This document shows, one piece after another, positions 30,604-40,353 of a stretch of DNA of 64,000 nt. The translations under genes and the position numbers were made by a program. The notes below the pieces were generated by a model. The model did not search any database and was not told the DNA's origin. It was given only the letters and a program-made list of their open reading frames with translations. Numbering within the stretch: position 1 is the first letter of the stretch; the number at the start of each line of letters is the position of its first letter. The DNA is from Sporomusaceae bacterium. Lineage in GTDB: Bacteria; Bacillota; Negativicutes; Acidaminococcales; JAJUGR01. Location: assembly GCA_029265905.1 (NCBI GenBank), contig JAJUGR010000007.1, positions 1 to 64,000 of the forward strand. The letters run 5' to 3'.

Positions 30604-33219
30604 ATGATGACAGGAAATGCGATACGGGAGAAATTCCTGCAGTTTTTTGCAAGCAAAGACCATTTGATTTTGCCAAGTGCGCCGCTGGTACCGGAAAACG
30701 ATCCGACGCTGCTGTTGATCGGGGCGGGCATGGCGCCCTTTAAGCCGTTTTTTACCGGAAAAATGACGCCGCCTAAACCGCGCATCACCACCTGCCAAAA
30801 ATGCGTTCGTACGGGCGACATTGAAAATGTCGGCCGAACCGCCCGGCATCACACCTTTTTTGAAATGCTCGGCAATTTTTCGTTTGGCGACTATTTCAAA
30901 CGCGAGGCCATTGTCTGGAGCTGGGAGTTCCTGACGGAAGTGCTGGGTCTCCCGCCCGAAAAGCTCTGGGTAACAATTCATACGGAAGATGACGAGGCGT
31001 TTGCCTTGTGGCGCGACGAGGTCGGCTTCCCGGTCGAGCGCATCGTCCGCTTGGAAGAGAATTTTTGGGAAATCGGCACGGGGCCGTGCGGTCCCTGTTC
31101 CGAAATCCATGTTGATCTCGGCGAGAGCCGCGGCTGCGGCAAGCCTGACTGCAAAGTCGGCTGCGATTGCGACCGGTATCTGGAAATCTGGAACCTTGTT
31201 TTCACGCAGTTTAATAAAGAAGAGGACGGCTCCTACACGCCGCTGGCGAAGAAAAACATTGACACCGGCGCTGGGCTGGAGCGCCTGGCCTCCGTGCTGC
31301 AGAAAAAACCGTCCAACTTCGAAACCGATCTGATCTTCCCGATCATAGACTATGCGGCCAAGGTTGCCCATGTCGCCTACGGGCAATCGCCCGCAACGGA
31401 TATCTCCCTGAAGGTGATCGCTGACCATGCCCGCAGCGTGACGGTCATGATCGGCGACGGCGTTTTGCCGTCCAACGAGGGCCGCGGTTATGTTCTGCGC
31501 CGCATCCTGCGCCGGGCAGTTCGCCATGGCCGCCTGCTTGGCATTACAAAGCCGTTTTTGGCCGGCGCGGTAGCGGTTGTGCTGGAAATTTTCCGCACTG
31601 CGTACCCGGAATTGATCGGGAAAGCCGATTACATCCAGCGCGTTATTCAACAAGAAGAGGATCGCTTCCACACGACGCTCGAACAAGGTTCGGAGCTGCT
31701 GGTCAAGGAAATTTCTGCCTTGAAGGAGTCCGGCGCGACAACCTTCGGCGGCGAAGCGGCCTTTAAGCTGTATGATACGTTTGGCTTCCCGTGGGAGCTG
31801 ACGGAAGAAATCGTGGCGGAAGAGGGACTTGCCCTCGATTTGGCTGGCTTTGAAGCGGCCATGACCGAACAGAGGGAACGCGCCCGCGCCGCCCGCCAGG
31901 AAAAGGAGGGCGACGTGGCTGTTCCTGACCTGACGGGCATGGACACGGGCTGCCTGCGCTATGACGCCGATGCCACCGCCGCTACGGTAGTGGGCTTGTT
32001 CCAAAAAGGCAAGGCGATTTCCGTGGCGCACGATGGCGATGAAATCGCCTTTGTCCTCGACGTGACGCCTTTCCATGCCGAGGGAGGCGGGCAGGTGTCC
32101 GACACCGGCCTTATGCAAGGGCAGGTCGGCACGGTCGAAGTGCTGCTGGCGCGCAAGCTGCCGGACGGCACCATCTATCAGCAAGGCGTCGTTACGGAAG
32201 GCGCGATCAGCGTCGGCGAAACGTTTTCGCTGCAGTTGAACAAAGCGCGGGCCAAGGATATCGCCCGCAACCACACGGCGACTCATCTGCTGCATGCCGC
32301 GCTCAAGCAAGTCATCGGCGGGCATGTCAACCAGGCCGGCAGCTATGTTGGCGCCGACCGCCTGCGGTTTGACTTCTCGCATTTTGCGGCTGTCACCCCG
32401 GAGGAGCTGCGGCAGGTCGAAACGATCGTCAACGAGCAAATTCTCCAGTCTCTTCCGGTCGACATCATTGAAACCGACCAGGAAACAGCCAAAGCAATGG
32501 GCGCGATGGCCTTGTTCGGTGAAAAATATGGCCAGGTCGTCCGGGTCGTTACCGTTCCTGGCTTCAGCTCAGAATTGTGCGGCGGCAGCCATGTCGAAAA
32601 CATTGCGGAAATCGGCTTGTTCAAGATTTTGTCGGAAACAAGCACCGGGGCCGGCGTGCGGCGGATTGAAGCGGTCACAGGCCGCAACAGCTTGGAGCAC
32701 TTGCGCAATTTGACCGGCCAGCTTGAACAGTCGGCAGGGCTGCTGCGCTGCCGTCCGGAAGAAGTGCCGGTGCGCATTGAAATGCTTCAGCAGCAAGTAC
32801 GTGAAAGCCAGCAAGCGCTGGAAAAACTTGAGGGCGAAGCGCTCAAACAGCAGGTGGACGCCCTGCTGCGCGGCGTGCAGGAAATGAACGGCGTGCGCTA
32901 CCTGACCGCATCGGTAAGCGTCAAAAACGTCGATGAATTGCGCCAGTTGGGGGATATGGCCCGCGACCATCTGGGCGAGGCAGGGGTTGTCGTCCTAGGC
33001 GCAGCTTCAGCCGACAAGGTGCAGTTTTTGGTCATGGCGGCCAAGGGTGCTGTCGGCCGCGGCGTCCATGCCGGACAGCTTGTCAAAGCGATGGCGGCGG
33101 TCACCGGCGGCGGCGGCGGCGGACGCCCCGACATGGCCCAGGCGGGCGGACGGATGCCGGAAAAATTGCCGGAAGCGCTGCTAGAAGCGGTGGCTGTGCT
33201 CGGCAAGCAAGTTAAATAA
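30604..33219 (+). CDS. alaS: Alanyl-tRNA synthetase
   Basis: FLQFFASKDH; TFFEMLGNFSFGDYFK; NHTATHLLHAAL; FSSELCGGSHV; GGGGGGRPDMAQAGG. Confidence 0.98.
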   Translation: MMTGNAIREKFLQFFASKDHLILPSAPLVPENDPTLLLIGAGMAPFKPFFTGKMTPPKPRITTCQKCVRTGDIENVGRTARHHTFFEMLGNFSFGDYFKREAIVWSWEFLTEVLGLPPEKLWVTIHTEDDEAFALWRDEVGFPVERIVRLEENFWEIGTGPCGPCSEIHVDLGESRGCGKPDCKVGCDCDRYLEIWNLVFTQFNKEEDGSYTPLAKKNIDTGAGLERLASVLQKKPSNFETDLIFPIIDYAAKVAHVAYGQSPATDISLKVIADHARSVTVMIGDGVLPSNEGRGYVLRRILRRAVRHGRLLGITKPFLAGAVAVVLEIFRTAYPELIGKADYIQRVIQQEEDRFHTTLEQGSELLVKEISALKESGATTFGGEAAFKLYDTFGFPWELTEEIVAEEGLALDLAGFEAAMTEQRERARAARQEKEGDVAVPDLTGMDTGCLRYDADATAATVVGLFQKGKAISVAHDGDEIAFVLDVTPFHAEGGGQVSDTGLMQGQVGTVEVLLARKLPDGTIYQQGVVTEGAISVGETFSLQLNKARAKDIARNHTATHLLHAALKQVIGGHVNQAGSYVGADRLRFDFSHFAAVTPEELRQVETIVNEQILQSLPVDIIETDQETAKAMGAMALFGEKYGQVVRVVTVPGFSSELCGGSHVENIAEIGLFKILSETSTGAGVRRIEAVTGRNSLEHLRNLTGQLEQSAGLLRCRPEEVPVRIEMLQQQVRESQQALEKLEGEALKQQVDALLRGVQEMNGVRYLTASVSVKNVDELRQLGDMARDHLGEAGVVVLGAASADKVQFLVMAAKGAVGRGVHAGQLVKAMAAVTGGGGGGRPDMAQAGGRMPEKLPEALLEAVAVLGKQVK

Positions 33220-33231
33220 TCCCGGAATCAA

Positions 33232-33272
33232 GCGCGGCGGGCGGCGTTGTTTGCCCGCCGCCGCTTCTTTTT
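33232..33272 (+). terminator. Rho-independent terminator after alaS
   Basis: GCGGCGGGC...GCCCGCCGC followed by TTCTTTTT. Confidence 0.75.
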
Positions 33273-33334
33273 GTGGCGTTGCGATGTTTTTGTGGTAAAA
33301 TGTAAGCAGACGGACTTGCTTGGAGGTGGTTGTG

Positions 33335-33592
33335 TTGACGGATATTTCCCAAGATACAATGATGTTTCAACGTGACAGCATTAAGAAAGATGTTGCAACG
33401 GCTTTGGCGGAAGTAAGCGCTGCGTTGCGCGAAAAAGGGTACGATCCGGTGGACCAACTGGTCGGATATCTGTTGTCGGGAGATCCGACCTATATTACCA
33501 GCTACAAGGATGCCCGGATGGTCATCAGGCAGTTTGAGCGCTACGAACTGCTTGAAGAACTGGTGCAGCATTATTTGCGCGAGGAAAAGTGA
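33335..33592 (+). CDS. IreB-family (DUF965/YrzL) regulatory phosphoprotein
   Basis: ALREKGYDPVDQLVGYLLSGDPTYITSYKDARMVIRQFERYELLEELV; start TTG 33335 (or GTG 33332) after GGAGGTGG. Confidence 0.92.
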   Translation: MTDISQDTMMFQRDSIKKDVATALAEVSAALREKGYDPVDQLVGYLLSGDPTYITSYKDARMVIRQFERYELLEELVQHYLREEK

Positions 33593-33616
33593 CGCACCGC
33601 ACAGGGAGTGGAATAC

Positions 33617-34054
33617 ATGCGAATCATGGGACTTGATTATGGTGAAAAAACAATCGGCATCGCGATTAGCGATGCCTTGCTTTTGACCGCCCAAGGGGTG
33701 GAGGTGATCCGCCGCACCAGCGAGGCGGCGGATTTGGCTCGCATCGCCGAACTGATCGAGCAATACGAGGTTCATGCGCTTGTCATTGGCTGGCCAAAGC
33801 ATATGAACGGAACGGTCGGCGAGCGGGCGTTGCTGTCGGAGACTTTTGCCAAGAAGCTGGGCCTCCGCTTTCCCGCCTTAGAAGTTGTGCTGTGGGACGA
33901 GCGCTTGTCTACGGCGGCCGCGACCCGCTCGCTGGTGGCGGCGGACGTGAGCCGGAAAAAACGCAAACAGGTGATTGATAAGATGGCCGCGGTGCATTTT
34001 CTGCAGGGTTACCTTGATTCGGCCGCCATGCGTTCTAAAAAGGAGCTGTTGTAA
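33617..34054 (+). CDS. Putative Holliday junction resolvase YqgF/RuvX
   Basis: [40 protein letters not shown]. Confidence 0.93.
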   Translation: MRIMGLDYGEKTIGIAISDALLLTAQGVEVIRRTSEAADLARIAELIEQYEVHALVIGWPKHMNGTVGERALLSETFAKKLGLRFPALEVVLWDERLSTAAATRSLVAADVSRKKRKQVIDKMAAVHFLQGYLDSAAMRSKKELL

Positions 34055-34057
34055 GGG

Positions 34058-34909
34058 GTGGAAGGCGGCATGATCGAACTGGAAGGGCTGGTAAAGGCTT
34101 TTCAAGGGCGAACGGCAGTCAATGGCTTGACGCTGTCGGTTGCACGCGGAGAGTCTTTTGCTTTGTTAGGACCGAACGGAGCGGGCAAAACGACAACGAT
34201 CCGCATCTTGACGATGCTGCTCAGACCGACGGCGGGCCGCGTTTTCATTGCCGGCCATGAAGTTGGGCAGGCGGACAACGCGATCAAACAATTGATCGGC
34301 GTCGTTCCGCAGCACATGAATCTGGATACTGATTTGACGGCCAAGGAGAATTTGTGGCTGCACGCCCGCTTGCACCACATGGACAAACAGGCGGCGGGCG
34401 CACGCATTGCCGAATTGCTGGCGTTTGTGGAGCTTTCCGACCGGGCCGACGAGATGGTTGGCACTTTTTCGGGCGGCATGAAGCGCCGGTTGATGATTGC
34501 CCGCGCCTTGCTGCATAAGCCGCAGGTTTTGTTCTTGGATGAGCCGACGGTCGGGCTTGATCCGCAGGTGCGGCGCCGGCTTTGGGATTTGATCAGGCGA
34601 ATGAATGCCGAGGGGCTAACCTTGCTCTTGACGACGCACTATATCGAAGAAGCGGAGCAGCTTTGCAATCGGGTCGCGATTGTTGACAAGGGGAAATTGC
34701 TGGCGCTCGAATCGCCCCGCGCGCTGTGCCAGCGGTTGGGCGAATTCGTGGTCGAATGGATGGATGAGGGCAAGACGGAAAACCGCTACTTCGCCACGCG
34801 CGAAGCCGCCGCCGCCTACGCTGGTTCCGTACAATACAACACGGCCATTCGCCGAACGAACCTGGAGGATGTGTTTGTTGAGATGACCGGGCGGAAGGTG
34901 AGAGAGTGA
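34058..34909 (+). CDS. ABC transporter ATP-binding protein (ABC-2 / drug-resistance type)
   Basis: Walker A LLGPNGAGKTTT, signature FSGGMKRR, Walker B VLFLDEPTVGLD, TTHYIEEAEQ. Confidence 0.93.
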   Translation: MEGGMIELEGLVKAFQGRTAVNGLTLSVARGESFALLGPNGAGKTTTIRILTMLLRPTAGRVFIAGHEVGQADNAIKQLIGVVPQHMNLDTDLTAKENLWLHARLHHMDKQAAGARIAELLAFVELSDRADEMVGTFSGGMKRRLMIARALLHKPQVLFLDEPTVGLDPQVRRRLWDLIRRMNAEGLTLLLTTHYIEEAEQLCNRVAIVDKGKLLALESPRALCQRLGEFVVEWMDEGKTENRYFATREAAAAYAGSVQYNTAIRRTNLEDVFVEMTGRKVRE

Positions 34910-35661
34910 TGGTGCGGTTCTTTGAAGATGTGCGGACGGTCATGTGGCGGGAGTGGCTTGTCCTCAACCGGCGATTGGGGCGGTTCATTTTTTCCCGCAT
35001 GGTGACGCCGATTTTATACATGCTTGCTTTCGGCGTGGGCTTGGGGCGCGCCGTGCAAATGAATGGCGGCAGCTATCTTGATTTTGTCGTCCCGGGTATC
35101 ATCGCGCTCAATTCGATGAATATCAGCTTTAATTCCGTCGGCTCGCCTTTGAATATGGCAAAGCTGTACCATAAAACGCTGGAAGAATATCTGATTGCGC
35201 CGATCACCACGCCGGCTTTCTTGTGCGGAAAAATACTGGCGGGCGCGGTGCGGGGCATGATTTCTTCGCTGATCATCGTCGCGCTGGCCTTTTTGTTTGG
35301 GGCCAACCTTGCGTTGTCTCCCATATTTTTTGCTCTGTTAATTCTCAACTGCCTGGTTTTTGCCGCGCTGGGCGCCGTAGCGGCGCTCTTGATGAAATCG
35401 CATGAGGACATGGCCAATTTCAGCACTTACGTTCTGGTGCCCATGTCTTTTCTTTGCGGCACTTTTTTCCGGGCGGATCATCTGCCGCAGGGCGTGCGGC
35501 TGATCGTTGAACTGCTGCCGCTGACACCTGCCAGCCATGCGATCAGAGCGGCGGCAATGCAAACCGCGATATCGGAATGGTGGCTTATTGCGCAGGGCGC
35601 ATATCTGCTGCTGTTTTTCGGCATGGCGCATCGCCTGATGGAGCAAATCCGCCGTGAATAG
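34909..35661 (+). CDS. ABC-2 type transporter permease
   Basis: Six TM segments; DFVVPGIIALNSMNISFNSVGSPLN; FFRADHLPQGVRLIVELLPLTPASHAIRA; directly after the ATPase. Confidence 0.9.
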   Translation: MVRFFEDVRTVMWREWLVLNRRLGRFIFSRMVTPILYMLAFGVGLGRAVQMNGGSYLDFVVPGIIALNSMNISFNSVGSPLNMAKLYHKTLEEYLIAPITTPAFLCGKILAGAVRGMISSLIIVALAFLFGANLALSPIFFALLILNCLVFAALGAVAALLMKSHEDMANFSTYVLVPMSFLCGTFFRADHLPQGVRLIVELLPLTPASHAIRAAAMQTAISEWWLIAQGAYLLLFFGMAHRLMEQIRRE

Positions 35662-35676
35662 GCGGCGGGAGTTGCC

Positions 35677-35705
35677 TTGACACCTATTCGCAACTAGGAT
35701 ACAAT
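35677..35705 (+). promoter_or_regulatory. Putative sigma-A promoter for the DUF1292 gene
   Basis: TTGACA - 17 bp - TACAAT. Confidence 0.75.
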
Positions 35706-35735
35706 TACATTACCTTGAAGAAAGAGGTGGAACAA

Positions 35736-36050
35736 ATGAGCGAAAAACACGATGATGAATTGCTGGACTGGGAAGAAGACCCGGTCGTTGTCATGACAGA
35801 TGAAGAAGGAAACGAGTACTACTACCGTGAGGAACTGGTCATTCCGGTGGGCGAAAAACGCTTCGCCGTATTAGTGGCCATGGATACCTGCGAAGATGAG
35901 GAATGCGAATGCGAGGAAGAAGTTGACGTATTCATCGCCCGCATCGACACGGATGAGGCAGGGGAAGACGTTTATTCCGATCCGACCGACGAAGAGTTTG
36001 AAGAAGTGAGCCGCTTGTACGAAGAGCTCATGGATGAAGAAGAGGAATAA
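35736..36050 (+). CDS. DUF1292 (YrzB-like) acidic protein
   Basis: VMTDEEGNEYYYREELVIPVGEKRFAVLV...; highly acidic; conserved position before mltG. Confidence 0.88.
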   Translation: MSEKHDDELLDWEEDPVVVMTDEEGNEYYYREELVIPVGEKRFAVLVAMDTCEDEECECEEEVDVFIARIDTDEAGEDVYSDPTDEEFEEVSRLYEELMDEEEE

Positions 36051-36075
36051 GCGACGCTTGTTTTGCTAGACACCG

Positions 36076-36106
36076 AAAAGGAGGCCGACAGGCTTCCTTT
36101 TTTTTG
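36076..36106 (+). terminator. Rho-independent terminator
   Basis: GGAGGCC-GACA-GGCTTCC + TTTTTTT. Confidence 0.7.
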
Positions 36107-36132
36107 AATTTTCGTCGTTTGAGGTGAACTTC

Positions 36133-37137
36133 ATGAAGCGAGTGCTATGGGGCGGGGTTGCGCTTGCCTGCCTGCTGATCGGGAGCTTTTTTTACTGGAA
36201 CAGTTCGTTGACGGCGCCCAAAGCAGGCGGTGACGGCCAAGCCGTTTTGTTCCGCGTGACGCCGGGCATGTCTGCAGCGGCGATTGCCGAGCAGCTGAAA
36301 AAGGAACAGCTTATTGACAACGTTACCGCCTTTCGGACGGAAGCGAAGGTCAGCGGGTTGGAAAAAAGCCTGCAGGCCGGCACCTACCGCCTGACGCGCG
36401 GGATGTCCATCCGGCAAATCATTGACGTGTTTGCCAAGGGAAGGGTAGAGCAGATTGCTTTCACGGTGCCCGAAGGCTACACGGTGGCGCAGGTTGCCGA
36501 GCTGGTCGAGCAGATGCGGCTTGGGAAAAAGGAGCGATTTTTGGAGCTGGCCAGAAATTATGCGCCGTACGATTACATGCAGACGGATAATCCGGATATC
36601 GCCTACAAGGCGGAGGGGTTCTTATTCCCCTCGACGTATTTCTTGTCCGATGATATGCGCGAAGAGCAGATTATGGCCATGATGGCCAAGGAGTTCGACA
36701 AGCGGCTGACGCCGGACACGCAGCGTCAGCTCGCTGACCGCGGGTTGACGGTGCGCCAATGGGTGATTATGGCTTCCTTGGTGGAAAAGGAGGCGCAGGT
36801 GGAGCAGGATCGTCCGCTGATCGCGGGGGTATTCTACAACCGCCTGCGCGAGGAAATGCCGCTGCAGTCGTGCGCGACTATCCAGTATATTCTCGGTTAT
36901 CCGAAGGCGGAACTAACCGTAGCGGATACCAAATTGCCGTCGCCATACAACACCTACCAGCATGCCGGCTTGCCGCCCGGTCCGATCGCCAATGCCGGGG
37001 CCGCCGCCTTCTCGGCCGCCCTTGCGCCCGCTCAAACTGACTACAAGTTTTTTGTCGTGCAGGCAAACGGCGCGCACCGCTTCAGCCGCACTTATGACGA
37101 GCACCTGACGGCGATTCAGCAGGTGGGAGGGTTATGA
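36133..37137 (+). CDS. mltG: Endolytic transglycosylase MltG (YceG-like)
   Basis: PEGYTVAQVAEL; EGFLFPSTYFL; ASLVEKEAQVEQDRPLIAGVFYNRL; YNTYQHAGLPPGPIANAG. Confidence 0.96.
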   Translation: MKRVLWGGVALACLLIGSFFYWNSSLTAPKAGGDGQAVLFRVTPGMSAAAIAEQLKKEQLIDNVTAFRTEAKVSGLEKSLQAGTYRLTRGMSIRQIIDVFAKGRVEQIAFTVPEGYTVAQVAELVEQMRLGKKERFLELARNYAPYDYMQTDNPDIAYKAEGFLFPSTYFLSDDMREEQIMAMMAKEFDKRLTPDTQRQLADRGLTVRQWVIMASLVEKEAQVEQDRPLIAGVFYNRLREEMPLQSCATIQYILGYPKAELTVADTKLPSPYNTYQHAGLPPGPIANAGAAAFSAALAPAQTDYKFFVVQANGAHRFSRTYDEHLTAIQQVGGL

Positions 37138-37751
37138 ACTGGACGGATTTGCTGGCAAGAATACGGCAGGAAGCGCTGGAGTTGGGCGTGCCTTCCATCG
37201 ATATGAACGGCTTTATGGCCCTGCGCAAGCTGGTTGAGCAGTACAAGCCTCAGCGGGTGCTGGAGATTGGCACGGCAAACGGCTTTACCGCCTTTGGCAT
37301 GCTGTCGGCCATGGGCGATGACGGCACGGTGACAACTATTGAGCTCGATGCTGACCGGGCCGCCTGCGCGCGCCGCTGGGTGCGGGAGGCGGGCGTGGCC
37401 GATCGGCTGTTTGTGCTGGAAGGAGATGCGGCAGAGGTGCTGCTGCATTTGGAAACCGGCTTTGATTTTGTTTATCTGGACGCTGCCAAGGGACAATACT
37501 GGGCGAATCTCGAAGCCGTGCTGCCCTTGCTGTGCGACGGCGCGGTTATCGTGGCGGATGACATTTTTCACGACGGGCTGCTGCACAAGGCTTGGACGGA
37601 GATTCCGCGCCGGCAGCGCACGATTGTGAAGCGGCTGCGGGAGTTCATCGAGCGGTTGAAGCAGCCGCCTTTTTACGACACAGCCATTCTCCAAACCGGG
37701 CATGGCATGCTGCTGGCGCGCTTTAGGAAGGAGCTTTATAATGCAATCTAG
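37134..37751 (+). CDS. SAM-dependent O-methyltransferase (YrrM-like)
   Basis: VLEIGTANGFTAFGML; DFVYLDAAKGQY; VIVADDIFHDG. Confidence 0.92.
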   Translation: MNWTDLLARIRQEALELGVPSIDMNGFMALRKLVEQYKPQRVLEIGTANGFTAFGMLSAMGDDGTVTTIELDADRAACARRWVREAGVADRLFVLEGDAAEVLLHLETGFDFVYLDAAKGQYWANLEAVLPLLCDGAVIVADDIFHDGLLHKAWTEIPRRQRTIVKRLREFIERLKQPPFYDTAILQTGHGMLLARFRKELYNAI

Positions 37752-38973
37752 GAACAGGCCGGAACTGCTGGCTCCGGCGGGAAACTTTGAAAAATGCCGC
37801 ATCGCTTTGCGCTACGGCGCGGATGCGGTTTATCTGGCAGGCAAGGCGTATGGGCTGCGCGCCTTTAGCGACAATTTTACGCTTGAGGAAATGTCGGCGG
37901 CGGTCAAGTTGGCGCATGCCAGCGGCAAACGAGTTTATGTGACGGTCAATATGATGCCGCATGACGAGGACATGGTCGGATTGCCCGACTATATTGGCGC
38001 GATTCGCGACATTGGCGTTGACGCCGTCATTTTGTCCGACCTGGGCGTTTGGCGCGTGGCAAGGCGCGTAGCGCCTGATTTGCCGTTTCATGTCAGCACG
38101 CAGGCCAACACGGTCAATCGGGAAGCGATCCTAGCCTGGCAAGAGCTGGGCGCCAAACGGATCGTGCTGGCGCGGGAATTGTCCATTGCCGAAATCAGCG
38201 CCCTGCGGCCGCATGTGCAGGCCGAACTGGAGTGCTTTGTTCACGGCGCCATGTGCGTCTCGCTTTCCGGGCGCTGCCTGCTCAGCCAATACCTGACCGG
38301 ACGGGATGCCAACCGCGGCGCCTGCGCCCAGCCGTGCCGCTGGCGGTATGATCTTGTACCGGAAGGCCGTGAGGCGGCGGAGGCCTTGTCGATGCGGGAG
38401 GACAAGGGCGGCACCTATATTATGAATTCGCGCGACTTATGCGGGTTGCCGGTCCTGCCGCAGCTCTTGTCAAGCGGCATCGACAGCCTGAAGATCGAAG
38501 GGCGGATGAAGAGCCTCTATTATGTGGCGATGGTCACGTCTGTGTACCGCGCCGCCTTGGATGCGTGGGCGCAAGATCCGGATCGCTTCTGCATCAAGGC
38601 GGAGTGGGTGAAGGAATTGGAGGCGGTTTCGCACCGTCCCTATACAACCGGGTTTTATGTGCCAAAAGATGAGGCGATGCAGGTGTACAGCAATTCCTCC
38701 TACCAGCAGACGCATGAATTTATCGCCCTTGCACTTGAATATGACGCGGCCAGGAAAGCGGTTTTAGTCGAGCAGCGCAATCATTTTGCCCAAGGACAGC
38801 CAGTCGAGTTCGTTCAGCCGGACGGCAGCCGCATGCAGTTTGTCGTCGGCGGCATGTGGGATTTGGACGGCAATGAAGTTCAAAAGGCGCCGCATCCCCA
38901 GCAGCGCCTGTGGCTGGCCGCGCCGACGGCGGTGGCGGCGGATGCGATTTTGCGCCGGGAGTCAACGCAATGA
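37741..38973 (+). CDS. Peptidase U32 family protein
   Basis: RPELLAPAGNFEKCRIALRYGADAVYLAG; ECFVHGAMCVSLSGRCLLSQYLTGRDANRGACAQPCRW; IEGRMKSLYYVA. Confidence 0.96.
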   Translation: MQSRNRPELLAPAGNFEKCRIALRYGADAVYLAGKAYGLRAFSDNFTLEEMSAAVKLAHASGKRVYVTVNMMPHDEDMVGLPDYIGAIRDIGVDAVILSDLGVWRVARRVAPDLPFHVSTQANTVNREAILAWQELGAKRIVLARELSIAEISALRPHVQAELECFVHGAMCVSLSGRCLLSQYLTGRDANRGACAQPCRWRYDLVPEGREAAEALSMREDKGGTYIMNSRDLCGLPVLPQLLSSGIDSLKIEGRMKSLYYVAMVTSVYRAALDAWAQDPDRFCIKAEWVKELEAVSHRPYTTGFYVPKDEAMQVYSNSSYQQTHEFIALALEYDAARKAVLVEQRNHFAQGQPVEFVQPDGSRMQFVVGGMWDLDGNEVQKAPHPQQRLWLAAPTAVAADAILRRESTQ

Positions 38974-39185
38974 ACGAACGGATTTATTTTCAACTGGCAT
39001 CGGCCGATATTATCCGGCTGGGACGGATTTTAGAAGGTTGCGGGCATTTGGGCTTGCTGAGCACGGTCGACAAGGCGACCGGCTTGTGCGTGATCCGCAC
39101 GACAGCGGACCGCCTGGCGGAGGTGGCGGCGCTTTTGCAGGCGGCGCCGATCGCTGTCCAGCTTGCCGCTGCACCTGATAACTAG
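38970..39185 (+). CDS. DUF4911-like small protein
   Basis: 71-aa ORF overlapping the U32 stop (ATGA); family guess only. Confidence 0.55.
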   Translation: MNERIYFQLASADIIRLGRILEGCGHLGLLSTVDKATGLCVIRTTADRLAEVAALLQAAPIAVQLAAAPDN

Positions 39186-39260
39186 GCAAACGCGCCCGAG
39201 TGTGATAAAATATGTGGGCAATGTACGATTAAACGGCTGGTGCTTCAAAGGATGGTTGGC

Positions 39261-40319
39261 ATGGAACGAATCAATGCGGCGCGCGCGCTGTTTGAACAAT
39301 TCGGACTTGACGTTTTGCTCGTGCAAAAATCAAAGAACCGCCGTTATTTAAGCGGCTTTTCCGGCAGCTCCGGCTGCCTGGTCATTACGCCAGAACGGGC
39401 GGCGCTGGTGACGGACGGGCGCTACACGGTTCAAGCCAAGCGTGAGTGCGCGCCTGACACTGCTGTGCTGTTGCAGGGCGCATCGCTGTGGCAAACGGTC
39501 GGCGAGGTTGCCGGCGGGGCGCAGCGAATCGGCGTGGAACAGGATGCCGTTACGTATGAGCAGTGGGGGAAAATCGCCGCGGCCTTCCCGGGCAGACAGC
39601 TCGTGCCGGTTATGCTCGATGGCTTGCGCCGCGTCAAGGACCAGCGGGAAATCCGCAGCATTGAAGAAGCTGTACGCATCGCCGACGCGGCCTTCGCCAA
39701 ACTGATTGACGAGCTGCGCCCCGGCATGACGGAGCTGCAGGCGGCGGCGCGCCTTGAGTTTTTCATGCGGGACGGCGGCGCGGAAGGCTTGGCATTCAGC
39801 ACAATTGTTGCGTCCGGGGCGCGGTCGGCGCTGCCTCACGGCCAACCGACGCAAAAGCGACTGCAGCCGGGCGACTTTGTCACCTTTGATTTTGGCGCCG
39901 TATACAACGGCTATTGCTCAGACATAACGCGGACGGTGGTGCTGGGGCGGGTTGACTGCTGGCAAAAGAAGCTGTATGAGGCGGTCTTGGATGCGCAGCT
40001 GGCGGCACTGGCTGCTGTTCGGCCGGGGATTCGCGCCTCTGAGGTGGATGCCGTCGCCAGGGAACGGCTGCGGCAAAGCGGCCATCTCGCCGCTTTCAGC
40101 CATGGGTTGGGGCACAGCCTCGGCCTGGCAATACATGAAGAACCACGCTTCTCGCCGGCCTGCGACACCGTCTTGCTGCCTGGCATGGTGATGACGGTTG
40201 AGCCGGGCGCCTATTATGACGGCGTTGGCGGCGTGCGGATCGAGGATGTTGTAGTGGTCACGGAGACTGGTTGCCGGAAACTGACGCAGACAGACAAGCA
40301 GTTGCTGGAAATCGGTTGA
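39261..40319 (+). CDS. M24 family Xaa-Pro aminopeptidase/dipeptidase
   Basis: VTFDFGAVYNGYCSDITRT; FSHGLGHSLGLAIHEEPR; MVMTVEPGAYY. Confidence 0.95.
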   Translation: MERINAARALFEQFGLDVLLVQKSKNRRYLSGFSGSSGCLVITPERAALVTDGRYTVQAKRECAPDTAVLLQGASLWQTVGEVAGGAQRIGVEQDAVTYEQWGKIAAAFPGRQLVPVMLDGLRRVKDQREIRSIEEAVRIADAAFAKLIDELRPGMTELQAAARLEFFMRDGGAEGLAFSTIVASGARSALPHGQPTQKRLQPGDFVTFDFGAVYNGYCSDITRTVVLGRVDCWQKKLYEAVLDAQLAALAAVRPGIRASEVDAVARERLRQSGHLAAFSHGLGHSLGLAIHEEPRFSPACDTVLLPGMVMTVEPGAYYDGVGGVRIEDVVVVTETGCRKLTQTDKQLLEIG

Positions 40320-40353
40320 TTTACCATAAAACAAGAAGCAGGAGGGTATTTTA

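Noticed and set aside
30550-32439. 629-aa open frame on the minus strand, antisense to alaS
   Set aside because: alaS on the + strand is unambiguous; the reverse frame is open because of high GC and codon bias, and its translation shows no recognisable motif.
33100-33125. GGC triplet run in alaS
   Set aside because: Encodes the conserved C-terminal poly-Gly motif of alanyl-tRNA synthetase; not a microsatellite of interest.
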